Of a stretch of 34,748 nucleotides of DNA, positions 1 to 8,371 are shown in pieces; positions within the stretch are counted from its first letter, which is position 1; each line of letters starts with the position of its first letter. Below the pieces are notes generated by a model, which worked only from the letters and a program-made list of their open reading frames with translations, was not told where the DNA came from and did no database searches. Source of the stretch: a virus; IMG/VR virus record IMGVR_UViG_3300021962_000340, positions 1-34,748 of that record; one strand, 5' to 3'. Both the position numbers and the translations under genes were made by a program.

Positions 1-153
1 TGTGTTATATTTTTCTGTGAAATCACCAATTTCTTTAAAGATAATTTTTTCAATACGATCTGAAAAATATTCATCTTTTACGAACGGTAAAACCTTTCTG
101 AGATAATCTTCATTTTGTATCAGGTTCCTCAAAATAGTCTGTTCCAGTTTCAT
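1..153 (-). CDS. 41: Replicative DNA helicase (T4 gp41, DnaB-like), N-terminal fragment
   Basis: The first 51 codons of a gene that runs off the left edge. It begins MKLEQTILRNLIQNEDYLRK and continues with a KVLPFVKDEYFSDR-type segment, the typical N-terminus of T4-like gp41 helicases. gp41 is the hexameric 5'-3' helicase that unwinds the fork and works with the primase. An AAAGGA ribosome binding site lies 7-12 bases before the ATG. The gene overlaps the 3' end of the gp40-like gene by 44 bases, and the order uvsX-40-41 is the T4 order, which supports the call. The ATPase domain lies outside the window, so no Walker motif can be checked. Confidence 0.82.
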   Translation of the reverse strand, partial: MKLEQTILRNLIQNEDYLRKVLPFVKDEYFSDRIEKIIFKEIGDFTEKYNT

Positions 154-442
154 CAATCATCCTTTTGTCAATATTTTCCGACATTATCGAAACAAGTATA
201 TCACCTATGTGATTTTTAAATTCTTCACTTTTTTCCAAATCACTTTTGTCCATAGGAGACTCAATGATATTATAAATGAAATTTAAGTAAACGTCACCTG
301 TTTTTTCTTCTTCAAATTTTACTTTACCATATTGATATACTGTGTCGATGTATTTGCCTGAGAGCAGTTTTATTCCTACAGTGGTTTCTTCACTTTCTGG
401 TATGACATAATTAAAATCAACACCTTCTTTAAGCTGTTTCAT
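110..442 (-). CDS. 40: gp40-like head vertex assembly chaperone (putative)
   Basis: A 110-residue acidic protein (from MKQLKEGVDF) between uvsX and gene 41, exactly where T4 carries gene 40, whose product (about 114 residues) helps assemble the portal/head vertex. A GIKLLSGKYIDTVYQYGKV segment resembles what I recall of the same-position protein in cyanophages. I chose the ATG at 442 because GAGGA lies about 8 bases upstream; an in-frame ATG at 463 would give 7 more residues but has a poor binding site. The start overlaps the uvsX stop, which suggests translational coupling. Position, size and partial sequence resemblance support the assignment, but there is no diagnostic motif. Confidence 0.6.
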   Translation of the reverse strand: MKQLKEGVDFNYVIPESEETTVGIKLLSGKYIDTVYQYGKVKFEEEKTGDVYLNFIYNIIESPMDKSDLEKSEEFKNHIGDILVSIMSENIDKRMIDETGTDYFEEPDTK

Positions 443-1487
443 CTTCTGTTTCCTCTTCTTCATGCTTTATAATTTCACCTGATGCTACTCTATATTTTGT
501 TTCAATGAAATCTCTAAAGCTTTTTTGTTTTAAAATTGGCATCCAGAAATCTTTGCTGTCTGTGTCTTTTTCACGATATTTTTTATCTTCAATTTCACCA
601 GTATCAACATTTACCTTTGAATACCAACCATTAGATGGTTTGATAACATGCCCGGATTCAAGAGCGATATCCAATAGACCAGACCACTTACTAATACCAC
701 CATCAAAAGATACAGTGACAGGTATTTTAGATTTTTCTTTAACATATCTAGACTTTTCGACATTGATGATAAAATTGTATCCAACAATTTCTGTGCCTTC
801 CTTTTCTTGTTGTCTTCCTATGATAAAAATATTATCAGCAGAGTAATATGATCCTGTTCCGCCACCAACGATATCTTTTGGAAACATTCCAATTTCTTTA
901 TAAGTATGATTCACAACTACCATTGGAATATCTTTCATTGAAAGATGAGGTGTGATCATTCTGAATAAAGACTTAATTTGTTTTGCTCTGGACATATCTG
1001 CGACAGATTTTTGATCGAGTGCATCTTCAACTTCTTTTTTAGATGCAAGATTTCCAATCGAATCTACGACAATAATAAGTCTATCACCTCTGTCAATATT
1101 CTGTAATTGATTCATGATATCAAATTTCAACTGCTCGATATCAGTGATAGGTGTATGATACACTCGGTCTTTATCGATATTAAACGTATCAAAGTATGAT
1201 TGAGGTGTACCAAATTCTGAATCATAAAATAACAAAGCTGAGTCTTCATATTTGTCTAGATAAGACTTAGCCATCAACAAACTAAATGCCGTCTTAAAAT
1301 GTTTAGAAGGGCCTGCCCACATCGTAAGCCCAGGTGTCAAACCACCATCCAGTCTACCACTCAACGCAACATTAATGATAGGTATTGAAGTGGGAATCAT
1401 ATCTTTGTCTGTGAAAAATTTAGACTTGGACAGGATGGAAGATTCTTTAATGCTACTATTCTTTTTAATTTTTTCAAGGATACTCAT
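429..1487 (-). CDS. uvsX: UvsX RecA-like recombinase
   Basis: 352-residue strand-exchange protein, the T4 counterpart of RecA. It forms filaments on single-stranded DNA with help from UvsY and drives recombination-dependent replication. Walker A is GPSKHFKT (residues 59-66), in the typical UvsX form; Walker B is LIIVVDSIGN, with the aspartate near residue 141. The C-terminus is acidic (EEEETEDE), as in UvsX. The gene starts nine bases after the gene 43 stop with an AAGGA site, and its end overlaps the gp40-like gene, so 43-uvsX-40-41 looks like one transcription unit. Confidence 0.96.
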   Translation of the reverse strand: MSILEKIKKNSSIKESSILSKSKFFTDKDMIPTSIPIINVALSGRLDGGLTPGLTMWAGPSKHFKTAFSLLMAKSYLDKYEDSALLFYDSEFGTPQSYFDTFNIDKDRVYHTPITDIEQLKFDIMNQLQNIDRGDRLIIVVDSIGNLASKKEVEDALDQKSVADMSRAKQIKSLFRMITPHLSMKDIPMVVVNHTYKEIGMFPKDIVGGGTGSYYSADNIFIIGRQQEKEGTEIVGYNFIINVEKSRYVKEKSKIPVTVSFDGGISKWSGLLDIALESGHVIKPSNGWYSKVNVDTGEIEDKKYREKDTDSKDFWMPILKQKSFRDFIETKYRVASGEIIKHEEEETEDETA

Positions 1488-1496
1488 ATATTTTCC

Positions 1497-4037
1497 TTAA
1501 TCAAAGAGTGAAACTGTTTTTTCTGTCGACCAATTCATACAATCCAATACCACTTTAATAGGGTCTAGAAAGGTTTTTTCGAATTGCATTTCATAATCAA
1601 TGTATGGATCTAAATTGAATTCGGTAGGTAACCTGCCGGGAAAAGAAATAACACTATCTTTAAACGGATTAGGTTTTTTCAGATAAGTAAACTTTATCTT
1701 TTCACCTTCTTGAATCAGAGGGTATTTTTTAGTCAAACCTTTTTCTTGCAGATAATTATTATATAGTAATGCACCCTTTACATGAATAGGTGTACCTTTT
1801 GAGTAAATGGTAGTTTTGTTTGAATATTCACTCAACCCATTTATACCTCTAGGGAAAGAAATTTCTTCAGGCGGCAAGCTTTTAAACTCACGTTTGAAAT
1901 CGTCTATAAACTTGTGAATATCACTCTCTTCACCTCTCATCATAATTTCCAAAGCTTGCTTCATTTTCTCACGCACAGGCGCAGGCGTAGAAGATTTAAT
2001 CATTTCAAGACCCATGACTTTCATCTGCGGTTCTTGATATTGAACACCTTCATTATTATATACATGCATGATATAACGTTTCTTTGCAGTCCAAATGCCT
2101 TTGTCCGCCAGAGCTTCACGTTTCATTCTCATTTTTTGAGCATACGCATGAACATATTCTGCCAATTCGGCATAACTTTTATCGATGAATGGTTGCAGTT
2201 TTTCTTGACAAACACGATCCATAAACTCAATTATTTTTTGACCATGCAAAGAAATTTCGTCTTTTGTTCCATATACTTTTTGTACCAATTCATTGAGTCT
2301 CAAATAAATTGAATCTGTATCAGAAGCGATCACATAGTCTTTATTAGTTTTAAGTAGTGAGTTCATATACTGATTCAGCTTATTTTCGATCCAACGAATA
2401 GACAATTGGCCTGCCAGGGTGACAGCGAGAGCCATTCTCAAATCATAAAATCTAAAATACTGTGAACCAAGAGCACCGTAAGCAGAGTTTAGAGAAACTT
2501 TTTTTGCTAACTGTAGATTGTTATATCGTGCAATTCTCTTTTCTATCTCAAACTTTTTGTTTTCATCCTTTTCATTCTCATATTCTTGTTTAGCTTGAAG
2601 CATCAACTTCTTGAATTTTTTACGATCTTCATACATTTCTTCCATCATCTTAGGAAGAAAGCCCTGAAAATCTGTCCTGAAAAATTGCCCATTCGGTGTA
2701 AGTGTAGCATCTTTTAATTGACTCACATCTATTTTTTTCGAAAGAAGCTTTTCAACATCTACACCCGATGAAAGTATTTCTCGCATTTCGGCAGTATAGT
2801 TTTCCGGTTCAATCAAAGTTTCGGGAGAAATATTATACTGCATCATAAGGTGTGGATACAAACTATCGAGGTCAAATGATGCAACCCAATCATGTTTTCC
2901 AACCTGCGGTTCTTTAACATAAGCACCTTCAAAAGCAGAGCTTTTTTCTTGAATTACTCTTGGAGGTACAATAACATTTTTTTCCAGCAAATGATTATAT
3001 GTCAGAGCGTCCCACATTCTCGTCTGTGCAAATACGTCGGTATAATTTGATTTTGTATCGTATGCAAGCGTCAGTGCCAACTCCAACAGTTTCAACTTAT
3101 CTTCCATTCGAATGATAAGCTCAACGTCTTTGATATTATATTCGATGAATTTCTGAAAGTTTAGCTTATAGAGTTGATGTAAAGAGTCGTACTCATCATA
3201 TGATAGCTTTCGTTCACCTAACTCAACATTGGCAATGTTATCAAGTTTGTATGATTCTTGTGACTTTCCGTTAGGTGAATACCATTTGTAAAGTTCCAAA
3301 TAATCTAGATGCCCGATACCCACAAGATCATAAACCGTCTGTTGTTTGTTCATGACAAAAACTTTTCTCTCAGAAATTAAATTCCAAGGAGAAAGTTTCT
3401 TTGCGTAATCTTCACCCAAGATTTTTTTAAACCTGTTAACCAGATATGGAATATCAAAAAACTCTGTATTCCAACCAGTCAAAACATCAGGGGTTTTCAA
3501 AGCCCAAGCATTTAGAAAACTTGTGCAAAGAGTCCATTCATCTTTACATTTGTAATATGTCACAGTTTCTGGCGTATCATTTTTGAATTCACCACAACCC
3601 CAAACGTACATGTGACCATTTAACACTTTCCAAGCAATAGCCGTGATTGGTTCATTAGCTTGATATGGGTCAGGAAAACCATTCTCTGACCCAACTTCGA
3701 TATCGATGACTGCAATATCAATTTTATTGAAATCCCATTCGATCATACCTTTGTAATGATCTGCAATATATGCATATTCAAATCTAGAATTACCATAGAT
3801 TTTTTTACCTGAGACATTTTCGAATTGACGGAAATAATCTCTGGCTTCACGCATAGAATCAAACTTTATTTCTTGTAGATATTCACCTTGCAGATTTGTA
3901 AAATTTGTAACCTTTTTAGAAAGTTCAAAAAATCTAGGCTGATAGGCAATTTTACCTTTTACTTTTTTACCCTTAGAAACACCACGAAAGAGTATATTAT
4001 TGCCTACAGATTGCACATTTGTGTAAAAGTTTGACAT
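1497..4037 (-). CDS. 43: DNA polymerase (T4 gp43, family B)
   Basis: 846-residue family B polymerase with 3'-5' exonuclease. The Exo I motif (VIDIEVGSE, near residue 110), polymerase motif A (DLDSLYPHL, near 388), motif B (KVSLNSAYGALGS) and the catalytic motif C (DTDSIY, near 572) are all present and intact, so the enzyme is probably active. Length is close to cyanophage gp43 and a little shorter than T4 (898). The ATG overlaps the stop of the upstream LSm-like gene in a TAATG junction, a sign of coupled translation. In the complex it would work with the gp45 clamp and gp44/62 loader encoded elsewhere in the window. Confidence 0.98.
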   Translation of the reverse strand: MSNFYTNVQSVGNNILFRGVSKGKKVKGKIAYQPRFFELSKKVTNFTNLQGEYLQEIKFDSMREARDYFRQFENVSGKKIYGNSRFEYAYIADHYKGMIEWDFNKIDIAVIDIEVGSENGFPDPYQANEPITAIAWKVLNGHMYVWGCGEFKNDTPETVTYYKCKDEWTLCTSFLNAWALKTPDVLTGWNTEFFDIPYLVNRFKKILGEDYAKKLSPWNLISERKVFVMNKQQTVYDLVGIGHLDYLELYKWYSPNGKSQESYKLDNIANVELGERKLSYDEYDSLHQLYKLNFQKFIEYNIKDVELIIRMEDKLKLLELALTLAYDTKSNYTDVFAQTRMWDALTYNHLLEKNVIVPPRVIQEKSSAFEGAYVKEPQVGKHDWVASFDLDSLYPHLMMQYNISPETLIEPENYTAEMREILSSGVDVEKLLSKKIDVSQLKDATLTPNGQFFRTDFQGFLPKMMEEMYEDRKKFKKLMLQAKQEYENEKDENKKFEIEKRIARYNNLQLAKKVSLNSAYGALGSQYFRFYDLRMALAVTLAGQLSIRWIENKLNQYMNSLLKTNKDYVIASDTDSIYLRLNELVQKVYGTKDEISLHGQKIIEFMDRVCQEKLQPFIDKSYAELAEYVHAYAQKMRMKREALADKGIWTAKKRYIMHVYNNEGVQYQEPQMKVMGLEMIKSSTPAPVREKMKQALEIMMRGEESDIHKFIDDFKREFKSLPPEEISFPRGINGLSEYSNKTTIYSKGTPIHVKGALLYNNYLQEKGLTKKYPLIQEGEKIKFTYLKKPNPFKDSVISFPGRLPTEFNLDPYIDYEMQFEKTFLDPIKVVLDCMNWSTEKTVSLFD

Positions 4038-4351
4038 TAGCTTGTGATGATTTGTTTTGATGGAGTTACAATGCCAGAAAATACTGCTCGATAGTTATCA
4101 ACAATATTATCGTCGGGAGTATAAGAGTATACTACATGAATAGGTTCAATTACAACAATATTATTATTTTCGTTCATTTTTGCCAAAGCGGGAAAAGGCA
4201 CAAACCCCATTGAAGGTTCATTACCTCTCATCTGTGGCGGCATGACCCTAAGTTGTAAAGCATTTATTAGTTTGAATCTACCATCTTCCGTGTACTCTAA
4301 ATTAGAAATGATTTCTTCACCTGTTACAAGTTTTAAACCAATAATATTCAT
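4037..4351 (-). CDS. Small LSm-like phage protein of unknown function
   Basis: 104 residues, with an N-terminal strand pattern IIGLKLVTGEEIISNLEY and a later IHVVYSYTPDD segment. The first part resembles the short Sm-like beta barrels often found beside replication genes in marine T4-like phages; a related layout occurs in the 129-residue protein at 27434-27823. The stop and the gene 43 ATG share one base, and the gene follows the 2OG-oxygenase-like gene by eight bases, so it is part of the 43 operon. The function is unknown. RNA or DNA binding would fit the fold, but that is inference. Confidence 0.55.
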   Translation of the reverse strand: MNIIGLKLVTGEEIISNLEYTEDGRFKLINALQLRVMPPQMRGNEPSMGFVPFPALAKMNENNNIVVIEPIHVVYSYTPDDNIVDNYRAVFSGIVTPSKQIITS

Positions 4352-4359
4352 ATTTTTTC

Positions 4360-4926
4360 CTATTGTTCAGTGTTAAAAAAGAAAGTTTGAAACAACCTTC
4401 CGTTAAATTGATTGTCACCAAATCCTGGCAACATACTTCTATGATAATACTCACCTCTGTACATAACAAGACGATTAAAGATGTTTGAAACTTGTATTAT
4501 TGGTTCCCATTTAGATTCATCATTAATTATTTGATTTGAGTTATAATCGGTATTTGGGTCATTTCTATCTAACATGAAGATTTTACTATCTTTGTTTTGA
4601 TAAATTGCTGTACCTGATTCTGTTGGCGCATCTGGCGTTAGATATAAAACGGCTGCCCAATTCGTAGGATCATAGTGAATCCAAGTTTTTGCATCCTTTG
4701 TCGTATACTGAAATGCTGTATTGTATTGATCCGGCCACCAAATTATTTTTTTTCTTAAAATCGATTCAAAGAGTTCTTTAGCATTTTCGCTATCTTTACC
4801 TTTTAATGATTCAGTTCTTGCTCCTGGGTAATTTCCTGTAACATTAAATGGTAAACTTAATGCATAATTCCTAACGTCTAAAACATTACTATAAAAATTA
4901 TCGAAAATAAGAAGGTTTGGAGTCAT
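4360..4926 (-). CDS. Putative 2OG-Fe(II) oxygenase-like protein (DUF6445-like)
   Basis: 188 residues. The pattern His84-x-Asp86 (in WIHYDPTNW), then His162 (in YYHRS), then Arg177 (in GRLFQTFFF) is the metal-binding and 2-oxoglutarate-binding layout of Fe(II) dioxygenases on a double-stranded beta helix. Such small phage dioxygenases are common in aquatic T4-like phages, with mostly unknown substrates (proteins or modified bases are proposed). It is the first gene of the leftward polymerase operon, directly below a sigma70-like promoter at 4982-5010. The family label is from memory; the metal triad is visible in the sequence. Confidence 0.6.
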   Translation of the reverse strand: MTPNLLIFDNFYSNVLDVRNYALSLPFNVTGNYPGARTESLKGKDSENAKELFESILRKKIIWWPDQYNTAFQYTTKDAKTWIHYDPTNWAAVLYLTPDAPTESGTAIYQNKDSKIFMLDRNDPNTDYNSNQIINDESKWEPIIQVSNIFNRLVMYRGEYYHRSMLPGFGDNQFNGRLFQTFFFNTEQ

Positions 4927-4952
4927 AGATTTCTCTTATATATGTTTTAAAA

Positions 4953-4960
4953 CATAAATA
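4953..4960 (+). promoter_or_regulatory. Candidate T4-type late promoter for the secreted-protein cassette
   Basis: CATAAATA, one mismatch from the T4 late -10 box TATAAATA recognised by gp55. It is 80 bases before the first plus-strand gene. It overlaps the end of a 16-base perfect palindrome (TATGTTTTAAAACATA, 4941-4956). No other promoter is evident for the plus-strand block. Confidence 0.4.
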
Positions 4961-4981
4961 CTAATGGCGGTAATTCTTTTA

Positions 4982-5010
4982 ATTATAAAGGATTTACGTC
5001 AAGAAATCAA
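4982..5010 (-). promoter_or_regulatory. sigma70-type promoter for the 43-uvsX-41 operon
   Basis: Read on the minus strand: TTGATT, 17 bases, TATAAT. The -10 box is perfect and the -35 matches four of six positions. Transcription would start near 4975 and run into the oxygenase-like gene, gene 43, uvsX and gene 41. It faces away from the plus-strand cassette, so this intergenic stretch is a divergent control region. Confidence 0.55.
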
Positions 5011-5039
5011 CCATAAAACGGCAAAAATAGAGGCACTCA

Positions 5040-5588
5040 ATGTTCAAAAAGCTACCATTTTTGGTGCTTTTTGTTATTTCTTCGCTAAGTTTCGCACAAT
5101 CTGATGTGATCGTTACAGATTCAAAAAGCACAAGCACCGTAACGACAAACAGTAACAGCGTCAACGAAACCACAGTAAAATCACCACCTGGAACGGCAAT
5201 CTCGCCATCTTTTAATGTCTTGAACAATGACCTTTGTACAACTGGGGTCAGTGGTGCCGTACAAACTCAGATCCTGGGTATTTCTGGCGGGACTATGATT
5301 CGTGATATGAATTGCGAAAGATTGAAACTCGCCAAGAACCTCTATGATATGGGTATGAAGGTGGCTGCTGTCGCTACTCTTTGCCAAGATGACAGAGTAT
5401 TTCAAGCGATGTTGAATGCAGGTACGCCATGCCCAATAGATGGCAAAATTGGCGAGGAAGCAAAGAAAGTTTGGGATGCAAACCCCGACCGCAAACCGGT
5501 CCCATTAAAAGAGAGCAATGATGCAAGTTTCTGGCAAAAAATTTCTGCTGGTCTTGGCTTCTTGGCTATCCTTCTCATTCTACTGTAA
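5040..5588 (+). CDS. Exported protein with signal peptide and C-terminal membrane anchor
   Basis: 182 residues, family not recognised. The N-terminus (MFKKLPFLVLFVISSLSFAQ) is a clear Sec signal peptide with probable cleavage after SFA. A Ser/Thr/Asn-rich stretch follows (residues about 22-60), then a middle domain with four cysteines, LAKNLYDMGMKVAAVATLC and CPIDGKIGEEA. The last 19 residues (ISAGLGFLAILLILL) form a hydrophobic tail that ends at the stop. The mature protein would sit outside the inner membrane, held by its tail. First gene of a four-gene plus-strand cassette; its last 71 bases overlap the next gene in another frame. An AGAGG site precedes the ATG. Confidence 0.75.
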   Translation: MFKKLPFLVLFVISSLSFAQSDVIVTDSKSTSTVTTNSNSVNETTVKSPPGTAISPSFNVLNNDLCTTGVSGAVQTQILGISGGTMIRDMNCERLKLAKNLYDMGMKVAAVATLCQDDRVFQAMLNAGTPCPIDGKIGEEAKKVWDANPDRKPVPLKESNDASFWQKISAGLGFLAILLILL

Positions 5589-7170
5589 CGCACAAGACTT
5601 ACTAACCTCTCCCAATATTATTACCAATCAGTGGAGTAATACTGTACCTGGAGTATCTGGAGGTAATAGAGGTGGTAATGTTGCAGGGTTTGATCCGACA
5701 ACCAATACGATATTATTTGGTTATACACAGCAAACGGTCGGGCAAAGGATAGCTCTTGAAGGCACAGGAATAAAGTTGCATGGCTATAACTATTCTTTTG
5801 AGTATAATAACTCTGGATTTTCTAGAGGATACCTTGCTGGGTCAATCATTCTTTTGGACAAAGACAATAAGTCATTAGACACCAATGCATTTTCTTTAAA
5901 CGCAACTGAAGGATGGAAACAAGTAAGTGTAACTAGAAACTTCAATAATCAATATTCACTTGATTACGCTCGAACATTATCCGTAAATTTTACAGGTAAG
6001 GATGACAGGTATTGGGCGGGGTACTATGGACCTCAAGTAAGAAATGTAAATGTAAGCCTGCGATATACACAAGACTTATGTGTAACTAATCCCCTATCAT
6101 CACCGTCTTGCGAAGGCTACGAAAAAGCATACTTCGATCTACAATGTAATGCAAGCCCATTCTACAGTGTAGCTTGCCCTGGATACGAACAAGCAAACTT
6201 TCAGAGACTATGCACTAATAATCCTCTTTTTAATCCCACTTGCCCAGGATATGCGGCTGCAAAGTTTACTCAACAATGCACAGAAAATTCTCTTTTCTCT
6301 AAAGAATGCCCTGGATATCAACAAGCGTTTTTCAATCAACAATGTTCTTTAAATACTCTTTACAATCCCTCATGCCCAGGGTATGCAAAGGCACTATTCG
6401 ATAAAACTTGTAATGAAAATCCTTTGTCGAGTGACGCATGCCCACTTTATCAAGCTGCATACTTAGATCAACAGTGTAAAGCAAACCCCCTTTTTTCCTC
6501 CGCTTGCCCAATGTATCAGCAAGCATTTTTCAATCAGCAATGTACGGCAAACCCACTGTACAATTCTGGTTGTTTAGGTTATGCAGAGGCTTTTAGAAAG
6601 AAGCAAATTACAGATGCATGTAATGCAAATCCACAATCAAATCCTACATGCAAAGGATATGAAGTGGTAAAACACACTGTACAATCTATTCAACACAGTG
6701 TCGCTATTAATGAAGATCCGATTAAAGCTCTAATAGAGCCAAAACTTGTAGAAGATCCTATTGTCAACCAAGTGCTGCAAGTAACTTCAACACATACTTT
6801 AAACCATCAAGCAGCACCACCAATGCAAACTCCGCAGCAAAATACAAGACCGCAACAAGGACAAAGAACAGAGCAAAAGACAGACAAGTCACAATCACAA
6901 AGAACATCAACGGGTTCACGACAAGCAGCATCATCAGCCGCTCGTAAGAGTCAGCAAGAGCAGCAACAAGATGACGTAGTGGCTTCAATGGGAAATGTTC
7001 CTGGTTTTAGTAGTTATTTACAATCAAATATACCTGATGCACCATTTTATATTTCTGAGGATATTTATCGTCGAGCAAACATTCCCGATAATGCGAGAGC
7101 ATTAAGACAACTTAATCAACGTTCAGATAGAATCCATAAGGAGATGGTAGATGAGCAGTACAGAAGATAA
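5518..7170 (+). CDS. Secreted cysteine-repeat protein
   Basis: 550 residues, family not recognised. Signal peptide in residues 1-25 (KKFLLVLASWLSFSFYCNA, cleavage before QD). Residues about 26-185 look beta-rich with many Gly/Asn and YTQQTVGQRIALEGTGI-type strands. Residues 188-389 are nine tandem units of about 22 residues with two cysteines each. Residues about 415-485 are Gln/Ser/Thr-rich and probably disordered. The C-terminus is charged (RRANIPDNARALRQLNQRSD). The start is fixed by GAGAG before a double ATG, which places the signal peptide inside the 3' end of the upstream gene. Disulfide-rich export suggests a role at or outside the host envelope or on the virion; this is inference. Confidence 0.75.
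   Translation: MMQVSGKKFLLVLASWLSFSFYCNAQDLLTSPNIITNQWSNTVPGVSGGNRGGNVAGFDPTTNTILFGYTQQTVGQRIALEGTGIKLHGYNYSFEYNNSGFSRGYLAGSIILLDKDNKSLDTNAFSLNATEGWKQVSVTRNFNNQYSLDYARTLSVNFTGKDDRYWAGYYGPQVRNVNVSLRYTQDLCVTNPLSSPSCEGYEKAYFDLQCNASPFYSVACPGYEQANFQRLCTNNPLFNPTCPGYAAAKFTQQCTENSLFSKECPGYQQAFFNQQCSLNTLYNPSCPGYAKALFDKTCNENPLSSDACPLYQAAYLDQQCKANPLFSSACPMYQQAFFNQQCTANPLYNSGCLGYAEAFRKKQITDACNANPQSNPTCKGYEVVKHTVQSIQHSVAINEDPIKALIEPKLVEDPIVNQVLQVTSTHTLNHQAAPPMQTPQQNTRPQQGQRTEQKTDKSQSQRTSTGSRQAASSAARKSQQEQQQDDVVASMGNVPGFSSYLQSNIPDAPFYISEDIYRRANIPDNARALRQLNQRSDRIHKEMVDEQYRR
6079..6684 (+). repeat. Nine tandem 22-residue cysteine repeats within the secreted protein
   Basis: Consensus C-x(2)-N-P-L-[FY]-x(3)-C-P-G-Y-x(2)-A-x-F-x(2)-Q-x, repeated nine times. 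Both cysteines are present in every unit, and the CPGY turn becomes CEGY, CPLY, CPMY, CLGY or CKGY in some units. The DNA of the units has diverged while the protein pattern holds, so the array is old and under selection. Confidence 0.85.
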
Positions 7171-7783
7171 AGACATAAACAAGAAGATTGATGCTGCTGA
7201 GGCAGCAATGAAACAGTATGCAAGTAAAGATACCGTAATTAGTATTGGAGGATATAGTTTCACTCCAGCAAAACTTATGATTGCTGCGGGTATCGTTTCA
7301 TCTGTTGTTGGTGGAATGTATGGTGTGTTCGAAACGTATAAAGACTATATGGGAATGAAAAAAGCTATTGCAAATTATGTTGCACCAGACTTTAGTGAGT
7401 ATGAAGCAAGAATTATCAAGCTAGAAGAGAATAGTGAAAAGGTTGTTGGATATACCAGAGATATAAACACAAACCTGAAAGGTGATATTCGTAGAACGGA
7501 AGGTGTATTGGAAAACGTAGAGCGAGGAACTAAAGTTGCTCAACGTGAAGTGGAGAAAGATATTGCGGACATTCGCAAACAACTTGATGGCGAGATTAAA
7601 GAAATTCGTCGTAGCACTGATTCTCAAGTGAGAGAGATGCAAAAGCAAGTTGATGCAACTGTGCAAAATGTCAATGAAAGAGTGAATCGTATTGAGCGTG
7701 AGAATGCAGCAGAGTTGAGAACAATACGTCGTGAAGTGGATGATAAGATAAAGAAAGCGTTAGATAATCCATTAGCAAACTAA
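7151..7783 (+). CDS. Single-span membrane protein with long coiled coil
   Basis: 210 residues. A polar N-terminus of about 45 residues, one membrane span (KLMIAAGIVSSVVGGMYGVF, about residues 48-67), then more than 120 residues of charged heptad or hendecad coiled coil (repeated EIRR, VREMQKQVDATVQNVNERV patterns). A good AAGGAGAT site precedes the ATG, which overlaps the end of the cysteine-repeat gene by 20 bases. With its short N-terminal part inside, the coiled coil would lie in the periplasm, an inner-membrane-spanin-like shape, but nothing in the sequence proves a lysis role. The function is unknown. Confidence 0.75.
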   Translation: MSSTEDKDINKKIDAAEAAMKQYASKDTVISIGGYSFTPAKLMIAAGIVSSVVGGMYGVFETYKDYMGMKKAIANYVAPDFSEYEARIIKLEENSEKVVGYTRDINTNLKGDIRRTEGVLENVERGTKVAQREVEKDIADIRKQLDGEIKEIRRSTDSQVREMQKQVDATVQNVNERVNRIERENAAELRTIRREVDDKIKKALDNPLAN

Positions 7784-7784
7784 T

Positions 7785-8303
7785 ATGGATCCAGTAACAC
7801 TACTTGCAACTGCATCTGCGGCTTTCAATGGCATCAAAAATGCGGTTGCAATAGGTCAAGAAGTTGAAGGTGTATTTCGCCAGTTAACGAAATGGGCTGA
7901 TGCTGCTGGTCAATTACAGGAATTAATTAATGAAAGAAAAGGTGATACAAATGAGAGAAAAGTTGGGATATTTGAAAAGATAGGATTTAAGCAAAGCGAA
8001 ACTTCTGAAGCATTTGATATATTTGCTGCACAGATGCGCTTACGTGAGATGGAAGAAGAAATACGCCTAATGTTTATCTATGGTGAACTACAGCATCTTG
8101 GTATGGAAGGATACAGTCAGTTCAATCAGATACGTCGTGAAGTGAGAGAGAAAAGAGAAAGGATGATCCGAGATCAGGCTAGAAGAAGAAAAATGTTTAT
8201 AGAGAATGTTTTTTGGTACTCTCTACTAATTGTGACAATAAGTATAGGTATAAAACTCGCCGTATGGTTTTATGATTACGGTGTTGAATCGGGAAAGTGG
8301 TAG
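7785..8303 (+). CDS. Helical protein with C-terminal membrane anchor
   Basis: 172 residues, family not recognised. An Ala-rich N-terminus (DPVTLLATASAAFNGIKNAV), a charged helical middle (RLREMEEEIRLMFIYGEL, then REVREKRERMIRDQARRRK) and one membrane span near the end (VFWYSLLIVTISIGIKLAVW, about residues 141-160). The ATG lies one base after the previous stop and has no clear binding site, so it probably relies on coupled translation. The stop codon overlaps the 3' end of tRNA-Met on the other strand. Its place in the cassette and tail anchor suggest it works with the other three membrane or secreted proteins. Confidence 0.7.
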   Translation: MDPVTLLATASAAFNGIKNAVAIGQEVEGVFRQLTKWADAAGQLQELINERKGDTNERKVGIFEKIGFKQSETSEAFDIFAAQMRLREMEEEIRLMFIYGELQHLGMEGYSQFNQIRREVREKRERMIRDQARRRKMFIENVFWYSLLIVTISIGIKLAVWFYDYGVESGKW

Positions 8304-8371
8304 CGGATTCTGGAGTCGAACCAGAAACTGAGGATTATGAGTCCTCTGTGATACCTTTTCACCAACCCGCA
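8301..8371 (-). tRNA. tRNA-Met(CAT), elongator type
   Basis: Full cloverleaf: acceptor TGCGGGT/ATCCGCT with a T-T mismatch at 1-72, D arm GTG/CAC, anticodon loop CTCATAA on a five-pair stem, T arm TCTGG/CCAGA, discriminator A followed by an encoded CCA. An unpaired 1-72 is an initiator trait, but the anticodon stem lacks three G-C pairs and position 11-24 is T-A, as in elongators. The CCA end overlaps the stop of the plus-strand gene. Confidence 0.85.

Noticed and set aside
7151-8303. Spanin or holin assignment for the membrane proteins of the plus-strand cassette
   Set aside because: Shape alone (span plus coiled coil) is not enough; there is no lipobox partner, no endolysin nearby and no sequence match.
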